NCBI GenBank assembly: GCA_910586215.1
Contig: CAJUGH010000004.1
Coordinates: 62,001-126,000 of the forward strand
Reading direction: 5' to 3'
Source: an uncultured Acetatifactor sp.
Lineage (GTDB): Bacteria; Bacillota; Clostridia; Lachnospirales; Lachnospiraceae
DNA length: 64,000 bases
Shown here: positions 15,198 through 23,470 of the stretch, piece by piece
How the letters are laid out: each line of letters starts with the position of its first letter
Numbering within the stretch: position 1 is the first letter of the stretch
Translations under genes and position numbers: made by a program
The notes under the pieces: model-generated
The model's database searches: none
The model's input: the letters and a program-made list of their open reading frames with translations, nothing else
What the model was told of the DNA's origin: nothing

Positions 15198-16217
15198 TTA
15201 CTCCGGTATTCCCTGCACCTTCAGGATCTCCTCGCCGCTGTCCACCCACTGGCTGGATGTAGGCTGTACACTGCTGCCATAGGCACAGTGGGACACACTG
15301 ACTGTCACCATGGGAGACACACCCTCTGCCACAAGTCCCTTCCTGTCAAATTGCAGCAGCACTTTTCCTTTGGTTACAATCTCATTTCGCACCACCCTGG
15401 GTCTGTAATGTCTCCCCAGCAACTCATCCTGGGAATTGCCTACCTGGATACGAAGCTCTGTGCCAAAATCCGTACGGAACAGCAGCCCATTCCCCATAGG
15501 AAACAGATGAACCACCTTGCCCCCCACAGGTGCGCAGAGACGGTCTTCCATAGGCAGAATCTGCACTGCCGGGCATTCCCCCTCATAGACGGCCGCCACT
15601 TCCCCGGACACAGGACTTCCCACGGACCAGGTGCATGCTTCCTCCACTACCTGGCGGCCCCTGTTCCTTCTGACCTGGTACAGGCCGGGATGGTTCCTGG
15701 CAATGCGGTTTCTGCCTGACAGGGCAGTGCCGGAGAGGCTTCCTACAGGCTGGCTTCCCAGCACATCTGTAAGGCCCAGTCTGTCTGTACTGCCTGACAT
15801 GCCTGTTCCTGCTGGCCTGCCTGTTCCTGCTGGCATGCGCACAGCGTCTGGCATACCTGATGCATCCAGCCTGCCTGCACTCCCCGGCGCATCTGTGCCG
15901 CCTGGTATCCCTGTCCCTGCAGGCATACTCGCTTGTCCCTTCCATCCCGTACCCTCCTGGATGGTATTCCCGTCCCTTTTCCCCCACAGTCCTGCCACTG
16001 CCATCCTGGATCTGTCATGCATCCCTATCTGGTCCTGTCCCGGTTCCATGCTGCCTGCATCCTTCCTGCCCCGGCCAAGCTTCAGTCCCCCGGTACCTTC
16101 CACGCCTATCTCGGGTACCACATCATTTCCACCAGTAAGCCTGCCCATACAGAACCCTGCCAGCACAGCCGCCACTGCCACCGATGCCATCACTAAAAAA
16201 TACCATGTCATATCCAA
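15198..16217 (-). CDS. Membrane-anchored EIIA(Glc)-like protein lacking both catalytic histidines
   Basis: About 339 residues. AGGAGG is six bases before a TTG at 16217; the ATG two codons later (16211) is the alternative. One N-terminal transmembrane segment (TWYFLVMASVAVAAVLAGFCMG) is followed by about 130 residues rich in Gly, Met, Pro and Thr with repeated MPAGTG/AGTGMSG units. The last 150 residues follow the PTS EIIA type 1 fold (SPVSGEV, LCAPVGGKVVHLF, GTELRIQVG, VTKGKVLLQFD). At the sites of the two active histidines it has GNGLLF instead of xNHAxxI, and LRIQVG instead of the LxVHFG type, so phosphotransfer is not possible. A binding or scaffold role outside or at the membrane is likely; the topology suggests the domain may be extracellular. 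Confidence 0.75.
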   Translation of the reverse strand: MDMTWYFLVMASVAVAAVLAGFCMGRLTGGNDVVPEIGVEGTGGLKLGRGRKDAGSMEPGQDQIGMHDRSRMAVAGLWGKRDGNTIQEGTGWKGQASMPAGTGIPGGTDAPGSAGRLDASGMPDAVRMPAGTGRPAGTGMSGSTDRLGLTDVLGSQPVGSLSGTALSGRNRIARNHPGLYQVRRNRGRQVVEEACTWSVGSPVSGEVAAVYEGECPAVQILPMEDRLCAPVGGKVVHLFPMGNGLLFRTDFGTELRIQVGNSQDELLGRHYRPRVVRNEIVTKGKVLLQFDRKGLVAEGVSPMVTVSVSHCAYGSSVQPTSSQWVDSGEEILKVQGIPE

Positions 16218-16316
16218 TTTGTTCCTCCTGTCACTACCAGATTCTCTCCAAAACCACCCAGAAATATGTATAAATGGCAAATTTTAAAAAAAACAAAAAA
16301 AAAATCAAAAAACTTG

Positions 16317-16346
16317 TTGACATTCCGTGAAAGGCGGTGTTATACT
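16317..16346 (+). promoter_or_regulatory. Promoter of the cold-shock gene with long leader
   Basis: TTGACA (16317-16322), 18-base spacer, TATACT (16341-16346). The start site near 16353 leaves about 130 bases of untranslated leader, as in many csp mRNAs where leader folding controls cold induction. Confidence 0.8.
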
Positions 16347-16485
16347 ACAGTCGTATTCTAAATGAAAGTCATTGAACTCACATATTTTTGTAAGTCATTG
16401 CAACTTTGATGATGGTTTACACAAATATGTGATTTTTTTGCCCAAGGTTTAGAATCACATTATTTTTTAAAGGAGGTACCAACAA

Positions 16486-16701
16486 ATGAATAACGGTACA
16501 GTGAAATGGTTCAACGCACAGAAGGGTTACGGTTTCATCACCAACGATGCTACCGGCGAGGAAGTGTTCGTACACTTTTCCGCAATCAATGCTGACGGCT
16601 TTAAGTCCCTTGAGGAAGGCCAGAAGGTTACATTCGATACCGAGTGTGATCCTCAGAACAGCAGCAAGATCCGTGCTACCAATGTTACGGTAGTAGCGTA
16701 A
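16486..16701 (+). CDS. Cold-shock protein (CspA family)
   Basis: 71 residues, the full family length. RNP1 (KGYGFITN) and RNP2 (VFVHFSAI) are intact within a single OB fold that binds single-stranded RNA and DNA and melts mRNA structure. AAAGGAGG precedes the ATG. It is monocistronic, with its own promoter and a strong terminator at 16782-16835. Confidence 0.97.
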   Translation: MNNGTVKWFNAQKGYGFITNDATGEEVFVHFSAINADGFKSLEEGQKVTFDTECDPQNSSKIRATNVTVVA

Positions 16702-16781
16702 AAAGCGGCAACTTACACCCATATAGGGTGCGGCCTATTGTAACCATTACGTGGCAATGTCTGCCCATAGGCGCAGGCACC

Positions 16782-16835
16782 ACACAAAAAGACCGGAGGG
16801 AAATGCAGATGCGTTTCCCTCCGGTCTTTTTGTGT
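16782..16835. terminator. Bidirectional terminator between cold-shock gene and nanK
   Basis: An exact 22-bp inverted repeat (16782-16803 and 16814-16835) with a 10-base loop and A/T runs inside both arm ends (AAAAAG / CTTTTTG). The right arm overlaps the nanK stop codon at 16835-16837. It can end transcription from both sides. Confidence 0.9.
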
Positions 16836-17767
16836 CAAAAGTCCGATCCCTTTCCCTGCCTTGCCTGGAAATGGAACCAGGCCCCCAGCATCCCTGCCTG
16901 GTTGCCATTTTGTGCGGTTTCCAACCTGGTGTTTTTCTCCACTGCCGGGATCAGGTATTTTCCAAGCCCCTGGCGTACCAGGGGCAGGAGCAGATCCCTT
17001 CTGGCCATGATACCGCCTCCCAGCACCACTACCCCGGGATTCATCACATAGCAGATATTGGCGATCCCCATGGCCAGGGTATCTGCCATCTCCTCCACAG
17101 CGGACAGGCAGACGCAATCCCCTGCCTGGGCCTTGTCCAATACCCACCTGCCATCAATGCTTCCTGGTTCCAGTCCCATCTTGCCGGTCACATCCTTCAC
17201 CAGTACGCTGGCTGCTCCCAGATCCTGGAACTGTCCTCCTGGCAGGTGCATATACCCTACCTCACAGGCACTTCCACTGGATCCGTGGAACACCTTCCCG
17301 TCCAGCAGCAGGGCACCCCCGATGCCGGTTCCCACTGTCAGGCACAATGCCACGCTATAACCCCTGGCGGCACCGGCATGGGCTTCTGCAAGTCCCGCAC
17401 AGTTTACATCATTCTCCACCTCACAGGGCAGATGGAAATACACCTCCAGTTCTGCCTTCAGTTCCGTACCTGTATAATCCGGGATCAAAGGGGCAGAATG
17501 CAGGATCACTCCCCTCTCACAGTCCACCATGCCCGCCGTGGAGATGCAGATTCCCGCCACGGCATATTTCCCCGGCAGCTTCTCCCCCGGCCTGCCCTCC
17601 TCCAGCAGTTCTCCTCCCACCCTTTTTAAGGTGCCCAGGATACCCTGGCCACCCTCCCATGCCCTGGTGGGTGTCTCCCCTGTATATACAAAATTTCCTG
17701 GTGGCTCCAGGATCCCATATTTGATGGCTGTGCCGCCGATATCAAAGCAAAGGTACTGTCTGCCCAT
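16835..17767 (-). CDS. nanK: ROK-family sugar kinase, probably N-acetylmannosamine kinase
   Basis: 310 residues. The N-terminal phosphate-binding motif DIGGTAIKYG and the catalytic END.N box (VENDVNCAGLAEAHAG) place it in the ROK kinases; VGTGIGGALLLDG is the adenosine-side glycine loop. The Cys-rich zinc motif (CxCGxxGCxE) of many ROK proteins is absent (LPGGQFQDLGAAS in its place), as in a subset of Firmicutes enzymes. Placed three bases after nanA and in line with nanE, it most likely phosphorylates N-acetylmannosamine to ManNAc-6-phosphate in sialic-acid breakdown. Confidence 0.85.
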   Translation of the reverse strand: MGRQYLCFDIGGTAIKYGILEPPGNFVYTGETPTRAWEGGQGILGTLKRVGGELLEEGRPGEKLPGKYAVAGICISTAGMVDCERGVILHSAPLIPDYTGTELKAELEVYFHLPCEVENDVNCAGLAEAHAGAARGYSVALCLTVGTGIGGALLLDGKVFHGSSGSACEVGYMHLPGGQFQDLGAASVLVKDVTGKMGLEPGSIDGRWVLDKAQAGDCVCLSAVEEMADTLAMGIANICYVMNPGVVVLGGGIMARRDLLLPLVRQGLGKYLIPAVEKNTRLETAQNGNQAGMLGAWFHFQARQGKGSDF

Positions 17768-17770
17768 GGT

Positions 17771-18688
17771 CTACCATTCCTTTATCTCTTCTATTGTCCT
17801 GCGGATATCCCCGTACAACTCCACCAGCTTCGGATCCTTTTCATCTACAGGCAGGAAAGGCAGCCTGGGTTTCCCGATGGGACAGCCCTCTAAGGCCAGG
17901 ATGGCCTTCACGGCCCCATACAGGGAGGCGAAGCTGCACAGCCTGTAGATCAGCGGTGTCAGAAGGCCCTGGACCGTCTGGGCCTTCTCGTATTCTTTCC
18001 TGCGGATCAGTTCCTCCAGCTTCAAGTAGATCTCCGGCATGGCCCCGTAAGTACCACCGATTCCGGCATCTGCCCCCATCATGCGCCCGGCCAGGTACTG
18101 CTCGTCTGGCCCGTTGAACACCAGGAAGCCTTCCCCGCCTGCCTGCTTGAACCGCAGGATGTCATGGGCCGGTTCAGAGGAACACTTTACACCAGCCACC
18201 CGGTCATTTGCGAGCATCTTCTCGAACAACGGCATGGACAGGTTGAAACCCGTCAGCTGGGGAATGTTGTAGATGAAGAAAGGCAGGTCTGCCGCCTGGG
18301 TGATCTCCGTCCAGTGCCGGTACACACTCTCATCCCCCAGACGGTAATAGACGCTGGGTACGGCTGAGGTAGCCTGGGCACCCACCTCATAGGCGTGCTT
18401 TGCCAGCAGTACAGAATGCCTGGTGGAGGGACAGCCCACATGGACGATTACATGCATCCTGCCGCCCACAGCTTCCATCACTGCCTCCACCACCTGCTGC
18501 CTTTCTGTGGTGTCCAGCAGAAACCCTTCCCCGGTGCTGCCGCACACATAGAGACTCCTGATCCCCTTCTCCAGGAAATACTGTGCCACCGCCTTTGTGG
18601 CACCCAGATCCACGGAGCCGTCCTCCTGGAACGGCGTGTTCAGTGCCACCGTCACTTCCTTCAAGTGTGATACGTTAAATTTAGACAT
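17771..18688 (-). CDS. nanA: N-acetylneuraminate lyase (DHDPS/NAL family)
   Basis: 305 residues, normal for the family. GSTGEGF (substrate carboxylate loop), the catalytic tyrosine in FIYNIPQLTGF and the Schiff-base lysine in VAGVKCSSEP are all present. It splits N-acetylneuraminate into N-acetylmannosamine and pyruvate in the cytoplasm. Assignment as NanA rather than dihydrodipicolinate synthase rests on the neighbours nanK and nanE. Confidence 0.92.
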   Translation of the reverse strand: MSKFNVSHLKEVTVALNTPFQEDGSVDLGATKAVAQYFLEKGIRSLYVCGSTGEGFLLDTTERQQVVEAVMEAVGGRMHVIVHVGCPSTRHSVLLAKHAYEVGAQATSAVPSVYYRLGDESVYRHWTEITQAADLPFFIYNIPQLTGFNLSMPLFEKMLANDRVAGVKCSSEPAHDILRFKQAGGEGFLVFNGPDEQYLAGRMMGADAGIGGTYGAMPEIYLKLEELIRRKEYEKAQTVQGLLTPLIYRLCSFASLYGAVKAILALEGCPIGKPRLPFLPVDEKDPKLVELYGDIRRTIEEIKEW

Positions 18689-18752
18689 ATAGGTATCCTT
18701 TCCGCGTGGGATAGGCCTGGCATATACAAGGCAGGATCCACGCTATGTTTTT

Positions 18753-18810
18753 GTAACAGTTCAGCCAGCCATAGGCACCGCTTTTCCAATGGCGCAGACT
18801 GAACTGTTAC
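18753..18810. repeat. Palindromic repeat family 1, copy between nanE and nanA
   Basis: GTAACAGTTCAG (18753-18764) and CTGAACTGTTAC (18799-18810) pair perfectly; GCCAT/ATGGC lie nested inside. Related sequences occur at 27011-27167, 29430-29457 and 33146-33171. In the 200-base gap between nanE and nanA it could also modulate expression of the distal genes. Confidence 0.75.
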
Positions 18811-18888
18811 ATGTTTTTCTATCTGTGCGGCTGCGATCCAATGGCTTGTCTGCCCGCCGTTTGCCTGCAAGACAGGCTATTGGATTCG

Positions 18889-19590
18889 CTACGACAACTT
18901 TCCGATTTCCTCCGTAAACGCCCTGGTAATCAACTGGGGCCTGGTGATAATGGATCCCACCACCACACTGTAACAGCCTAGTTCCAGGACCCGTCTGGCT
19001 TTCTGCGGGGTGTTGATATTCCCCTCCGCAATCACCGGGTGCTTCACCTGTTCCAGGATCCGGCGGATCAGTTCAAAGTCATTCTCTTCGATATGACAGC
19101 CACGGCTCTGGGGGGTATATCCCACCAGGGTTGTCCCTACGAAGTCAAACCCGATCTGATCCGCATGGACTGCCTCCTCCAGGGTGGAACAGTCTGCCAT
19201 CCAGAGTTGTCCGGGGAACCGTGCCCTCGCCTCCTGGAAAAAGGCATCCAATGTCACCCCGCCTGGCCGCAGGGCACCGGTGGCATCCATGGCGATAATG
19301 TCCGTCCCCACCTCCACCAGTTCCTCCACTTCCTCCATAGTAGGGGTGATATACACGGCGCTGTCCTGGAAATTCTTCTTCACGATCCCGATAATAGGAA
19401 GATCCACATTCTCTTTGATCTCCTGGATGTCTGCCCCGGTATTGGCCCGTATCCCACAGGCCCCCCCTTCATATGCCGCCCTGGCCATCCTCCCCATGAT
19501 AAAGGAAGAATGAAGGGGTTCCTCCGGCAGGGCCTGGCAGGATACCACCAGTTTCCCGCGGATCCCTTTCACACGTTCTGACATTTCCAT
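18889..19590 (-). CDS. nanE: N-acetylmannosamine-6-phosphate 2-epimerase
   Basis: 233 residues, a TIM-barrel typical of NanE. Recognised by the conserved runs GACGIRANTGADI, PIIGIVKK, DATGALRPGG, MADCST and VIAEGNINTPQKA. It converts ManNAc-6-phosphate to GlcNAc-6-phosphate, which then enters amino-sugar metabolism. It is the first nan gene; no sialate transporter, sialidase, nagA/nagB or dedicated regulator is present in this window. Confidence 0.95.
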   Translation of the reverse strand: MEMSERVKGIRGKLVVSCQALPEEPLHSSFIMGRMARAAYEGGACGIRANTGADIQEIKENVDLPIIGIVKKNFQDSAVYITPTMEEVEELVEVGTDIIAMDATGALRPGGVTLDAFFQEARARFPGQLWMADCSTLEEAVHADQIGFDFVGTTLVGYTPQSRGCHIEENDFELIRRILEQVKHPVIAEGNINTPQKARRVLELGCYSVVVGSIITRPQLITRAFTEEIGKLS

Positions 19591-19656
19591 GCTGGTATAC
19601 CGTCCTTTCCTTTTATGATTTTGATATCATTCAAATGCGCCTGGCATGACGCATTC

Positions 19657-19857
19657 CTATGCAACCCCTCCTGCCCCTAAACTCTTCCGCCATGCAGCTA
19701 TGTTCCTTTGTTTTTCTGCTATAACTGATGCATAACATTTTACCCTGCCAAAAGCAGGAACCAGTTCTGCCAGCAACATGGACTTATCCACAAAAAACGT
19801 ATCTTTCGTTATTTTCCCATAGGTGTCATATGGCCACCTGCTGTAGATATGCACCAT
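19657..19857 (-). pseudogene. Decayed N-terminal fragment of an AAA-ATPase-like (PF09820-type) gene
   Basis: The frame reads PYDTYGKITKDTFFVDKSML, then LAELVPAFG, which matches the start of PF09820-type proteins (a YxTYxxLTKGxYFVDKT pattern followed by ELxPA). The next expected block (RYLCITRPRRFGKT, the Walker A region) is not in this frame; a shifted frame gives MLCISYSRKTKEH, a degraded version. The fragment then ends. It looks like a remnant of this expandable gene family. Confidence 0.5.
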
Positions 19858-20234
19858 CCTGTCACAGACACCTTACGTGAATATATGATATTATCTCACA
19901 TTCTGCCTAAAAATGGGAGAGTATTTTGAAAAAAATACCCGCAAGTATAAAATGACATCCAAACAGACATGGAACCCTATGGGAAACGAATCCCGGCAAA
20001 CCTAAAAATACATGGTAGAGGAAAGATTTCCTTTCCACAAACTACAGAAGCCAGCGCAAAATATCATCCGAGTCGCGAAGGGAGCGATTTCTTCTATCAT
20101 CTAAAGCGATTTCTATTATGTAATTCTTACTAATTTTCTGCCATTCCCCAGGTGCCTGTGGAGGATGGCAGCCGCACAGAGGATCGTATCTGTCATCACC
20201 TGGTCCAGTCAGAGTATTTTTCCCAATTTACCCA
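19858..20234. other. Intergenic stretch with no recognisable gene
   Basis: AT-rich sequence with short direct repeats (AGCGATTTCT twice near 20083 and 20105) and a small GGAAAG/CTTTCC hairpin near 20020. I see no coding frame, RNA gene or mobile element. Confidence 0.5.
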
Positions 20235-20263
20235 TTGACAAATCCTGTCATGCAGGGTATTCT
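20235..20263 (+). promoter_or_regulatory. Promoter of the mntP riboswitch leader
   Basis: TTGACA (20235-20240), 17-base spacer, TATTCT (20258-20263). The transcript should start near 20270, just before the aptamer. Confidence 0.85.
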
Positions 20264-20275
20264 AGATAGACAAAA

Positions 20276-20436
20276 TCCTGTGAGGGAGTAGTTGGCGGCA
20301 TTGGCCGTGGCAATGTCAACACAATGATGGACAGCCCCTGGCACATCTGGCATTGTCAAAGCAGCTATGTGGAATCTTCCCTGGACGGCACCCGGCCATG
20401 GACAGGAAGCCATCCCTGTGACAACGAGACTCACGG
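20276..20436 (+). promoter_or_regulatory. Mn(2+)-sensing yybP-ykoY riboswitch aptamer
   Basis: The leader has the two conserved metal-site loops: GGGAGTAG (20284-20291, after a P1 arm CCTGTGAG) and ACGAGACT (20424-20431, leading into the P1 partner CTCACGG). A variable hairpin-rich middle joins them. The P1 3' strand is also the 5' arm of the terminator at 20429-20485, so metal binding and termination exclude each other: an ON switch for Mn(2+). It precedes mntP, the classical partner of this class. Confidence 0.88.
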
Positions 20437-20492
20437 ACATCCCGGTAGCTGCCTTAGATAGCTGACACCGGTGTTGTCCGTGGGTCTTTTTT
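20429..20492 (+). terminator. Riboswitch-controlled terminator
   Basis: ACTCACGGACA (20429-20439) pairs with TGTCCGTGGGT (20475-20485); inner arms CCGGT/ACCGG and AGCT/AGCT extend the stem, and TTTTTT follows. Confidence 0.88.
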
Positions 20493-20533
20493 GTGGCTGT
20501 CAATACACATTTACACGAAAAGGAGAATACCCC

Positions 20534-21094
20534 ATGAGTATACTGACCTTGTTCCTCACTGCTGTAGGCCTGTCCATGGATGCCTTCGCCGTATCCATCT
20601 GCAAGGGACTGGCCATGAAGAAGCTCTCCGTGAAAAAGGCCTGCATTGTAGGCCTGTGGTTCGGCGGTTTCCAGGCCTTGATGCCCCTCATAGGCTACCT
20701 GCTGGGCAGCCGCTTTGAACAGTATGTCACCGCCATTGACCACTGGATTGCCTTCACCCTGCTTACCCTGATCGGCCTGTCCATGATACGGGAAGCCCTC
20801 TCCAGGAAAGACGATGCCGTAAGTGACTCCCTGGATGTGAAGACCATGTTCCTGCTGGCCATAGCCACCAGCATAGATGCCCTGGCCGTGGGCGTCACCT
20901 ACGCCTTCCTAAAGGTGGCCATCGTGCCTGCGGTATGCTTTATCGGCAGCATCACCTTCCTGCTCTCTACGGCAGGGGTAAAGGTGGGGAATGTGTTCGG
21001 TACCCGGTACAAGGCCAAGGCAGAAATCTTCGGCGGCATCATCCTCATTGCCATGGGCATCCGAATCCTGGTGGAACACCTGGGGCTTTTGTAA
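20534..21094 (+). CDS. mntP: Manganese efflux pump MntP
   Basis: 186 residues from ATG at 20534 (AAAAGGAG nine bases upstream; upstream frame lies in the leader RNA). Six transmembrane helices in two homologous halves, with the acidic motifs SMDAFAVSICKGL and TSIDALAVGVTYAF that line the ion path in the MntP (YebN, DUF204) family. It exports excess Mn(2+) from the cell; the riboswitch in its leader turns it on when Mn(2+) is high. The operon ends here, facing the convergent exporter gene seven bases away. Confidence 0.95.
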   Translation: MSILTLFLTAVGLSMDAFAVSICKGLAMKKLSVKKACIVGLWFGGFQALMPLIGYLLGSRFEQYVTAIDHWIAFTLLTLIGLSMIREALSRKDDAVSDSLDVKTMFLLAIATSIDALAVGVTYAFLKVAIVPAVCFIGSITFLLSTAGVKVGNVFGTRYKAKAEIFGGIILIAMGIRILVEHLGLL

Positions 21095-21101
21095 AGTGTT
21101 T

Positions 21102-22688
21102 TTAGGATTCCAGCTTATAGAAATTCAAAGTGGCAATGACCATGAATACAACAGTGGCCAGCGCCAGGAACACGTCCATCATCACATAGGACAGGATGAT
21201 CCCGCCCAGGCCCATGCCCAGGATGCCCCCCACCACAGCCATCATGATCACGATTCCCTGGATGAAAAGCTGGAACATCTGCTTCCCTGTGCGTCCCAGG
21301 GTCCCGCCCACTACAGCCTCTGCCACTGCCAGGGCATAGAGCTTGTTGGCAGACAGGATGGCATAGAACAGGATGCACAACACTGTGATGAGGGGATCCA
21401 TGCCCATGACCACTGCCACTGGCAGGGTGATCAGGCAGCCGTTTACCAGGCTCTGGATATGCTGCATGGCCGTGGCATATAGCAGCTTGTGAAAGGGAGT
21501 GTCCGGAATCAGATATGTGTAGGGGGAGAGCAGTTCCTTCCCCCACTTGCCACTCATGGACGTGAATATGAAGATAAAATAGGCAGACACCGCCGGCACC
21601 GCAAAATCCTTCAGCGGACCCAGCATCCCCTCTTCACGGAAGCCTCCTTCCCTGGTATACAGCCAGGCCATCCCTATCCCTGCCAGCAGGGCTACCACCG
21701 TGTTGGCATCGAAGATAAAGTACTTATTCTTCTTGTATTCCAGAAGCTGTCTGTAGAAAAGGGCCCTGGCCCCGTGTCCCCTCCAGGCTACCCTGGCCTT
21801 GCCGAATTTCTGCTTCTTCCCCAGCTTCCTGTCTATATTTCCCTGCCTGCGGCTGGCCAGGACTTCCTCATAGTCCTCGGCAAAGCGGATGGCATCCTCA
21901 TAGAAAGCCCCGGTACATTTCATGCGCACTGCCAGGAGGAAGGATACCACAAGCAGGATCCCATAGAGTATGGAACCAATCACGTTCACTGTGGTAGCTC
22001 CCGTAAACAACAGGTGGACCACTGCAATATACCAGCCGATCACCGGCACCATCTGTACCATATCGCTGTGCAGGAATCCCACCACGCTCCGAAAGTTCAG
22101 CCCCTCCTGCAGATACGTATAGATCCCCAGGAGTACCAGTACCCCCACCAGGGCACGGGCCCCCCACACTACCAGCTTCCGCTTCTCCTCATCCAGACGC
22201 TCAGACCCGTAGAGCAGCAGCATAAAACAGCCTTCCAGCACATTTTCCACTCCCACGGCGAATACAAAATAGACGGCCAGCTTCCAGATTTCCACCTGGA
22301 ACATGATCCGTCCACAGGCCACGGCAAACACATTCAGCACCAACATCAGAAACAGGGTGCGCAGGTGGGCATACAATAGCACCCATTTGGGACTCACCGG
22401 TGAGGGAAACAGAAAATGCACATCACAGTTCCGATACACCAGCCCTTTCCTCCTGGCATAGGCGCTCAGATTGGCCGGAATGGTCCAGAAGGCCAGCAGA
22501 GTCAGCACAGCCGCCATGCCGGAGGGGGAGTCCACGGAATAGGTCTGGGCCGCCATCCGCAGGGAAAAGGGAAGGACACAGATGTAGAACAGGATTATGA
22601 CCACATATACATAGGTCACTGGCTTGCGCAGCGCCATCCTGACGCGGTTTTTGAAGATCCGCCGGTAGAGATATCCCACTGTTCCCAT
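21102..22688 (-). CDS. Multi-spanning membrane subunit of an ABC exporter
   Basis: 528 residues from ATG at 22688, two bases before the stop of the ATPase gene ends (TAGTATG); longer starts lie inside that gene. At least ten hydrophobic segments in two sets around a basic cytoplasmic loop (residues about 290-330, RRQGNIDRKLGKKQKFGKAR). It resembles the 'putative ABC exporter' membrane family found beside lone ATPases in Firmicutes. With the ATPase at 22690-23457 it should form an efflux transporter of unknown substrate. Confidence 0.8.
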   Translation of the reverse strand: MGTVGYLYRRIFKNRVRMALRKPVTYVYVVIILFYICVLPFSLRMAAQTYSVDSPSGMAAVLTLLAFWTIPANLSAYARRKGLVYRNCDVHFLFPSPVSPKWVLLYAHLRTLFLMLVLNVFAVACGRIMFQVEIWKLAVYFVFAVGVENVLEGCFMLLLYGSERLDEEKRKLVVWGARALVGVLVLLGIYTYLQEGLNFRSVVGFLHSDMVQMVPVIGWYIAVVHLLFTGATTVNVIGSILYGILLVVSFLLAVRMKCTGAFYEDAIRFAEDYEEVLASRRQGNIDRKLGKKQKFGKARVAWRGHGARALFYRQLLEYKKNKYFIFDANTVVALLAGIGMAWLYTREGGFREEGMLGPLKDFAVPAVSAYFIFIFTSMSGKWGKELLSPYTYLIPDTPFHKLLYATAMQHIQSLVNGCLITLPVAVVMGMDPLITVLCILFYAILSANKLYALAVAEAVVGGTLGRTGKQMFQLFIQGIVIMMAVVGGILGMGLGGIILSYVMMDVFLALATVVFMVIATLNFYKLES

Positions 22689-22689
22689 A

Positions 22690-23457
22690 CTATCTACCAC
22701 CTTTCCCGGCACAGACATCTTCCCTGGCCTCTTCTGCTTTCCCACTGCCTTCTCCTTCTGCCTGGCCTGTGACCTGGAAGAACAACTCCTCCAGATCCTC
22801 ATTTCCCACACTCTCCCGGGGATATGTCCCCAGGATATGTCCTTTATCCATCACAAAGGTCACATCCCACAGTTCCTTCACCATCTCCAGCATATGGGTG
22901 CTGATCAGCACGGTACAGCCCTGGTCCCGTAATTCCAGGATCACCGCCTTCAGTTCCTTGATGGCCGCCGGATCCAGCCCCACCATAGGCTCATCCAGCA
23001 GGATGACCTTCGGCTTTACCACCAGCGCACAGCAGATGCTCACCTTCTGCATCATCCCCTTGGAAAGTTCGTTTCCCAGCTTATCCTGTTTGTCCGTGAG
23101 CTCAAACCGGTCAAACAGGCGCAGGATCTCTTCCTGGGTCACCTCCACCCCGTAGGCCCTGGTGATAAATTCCATATGTTCCCGCACGGTGAGGGCATCA
23201 TACATATAAGGCATCTCCGGCACATAGGCAAAACACCTCTTGGCCTCCATCGAACGGGAATCCTGTCCCTGTATCTGGATGATACCCTTATAGCGCAGCA
23301 GGCCTGCAATACTCTTGATCACTGTGGACTTCCCCGCCCCATTGGGACCCAGCAGGATTCCCACCCTGCCGTCTGGCACGGAGAATCCCACCCCGTCCAC
23401 TGCCAGTGTCTTCCCATATTTTTTCGTCAGATTCTGTACTGTAAGCATTTTCTCCAC
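22690..23457 (-). CDS. ABC transporter ATP-binding protein
   Basis: 255 residues. Walker A GPNGAGKST, signature LSKGMMQKV (in place of LSGGQ), Walker B VILLDEPMVGLDP and H-loop STHM are in order. The C-terminal 30 residues are polar and variable. It is followed directly by the membrane subunit, forming a two-gene exporter operon with the TraX-like gene upstream. Confidence 0.95.
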   Translation of the reverse strand: MEKMLTVQNLTKKYGKTLAVDGVGFSVPDGRVGILLGPNGAGKSTVIKSIAGLLRYKGIIQIQGQDSRSMEAKRCFAYVPEMPYMYDALTVREHMEFITRAYGVEVTQEEILRLFDRFELTDKQDKLGNELSKGMMQKVSICCALVVKPKVILLDEPMVGLDPAAIKELKAVILELRDQGCTVLISTHMLEMVKELWDVTFVMDKGHILGTYPRESVGNEDLEELFFQVTGQAEGEGSGKAEEAREDVCAGKGGR

Positions 23458-23470
23458 CTCTCTTTTCCCC

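Noticed and set aside
18661..18870. Minus-strand 69-codon frame between nanE and nanA
   Set aside because: It spans the palindromic repeat, has no ribosome site and no recognisable product.
20228..20743. Minus-strand open frame over the mntP leader
   Set aside because: The region is explained by promoter, Mn(2+) aptamer and terminator on the plus strand.
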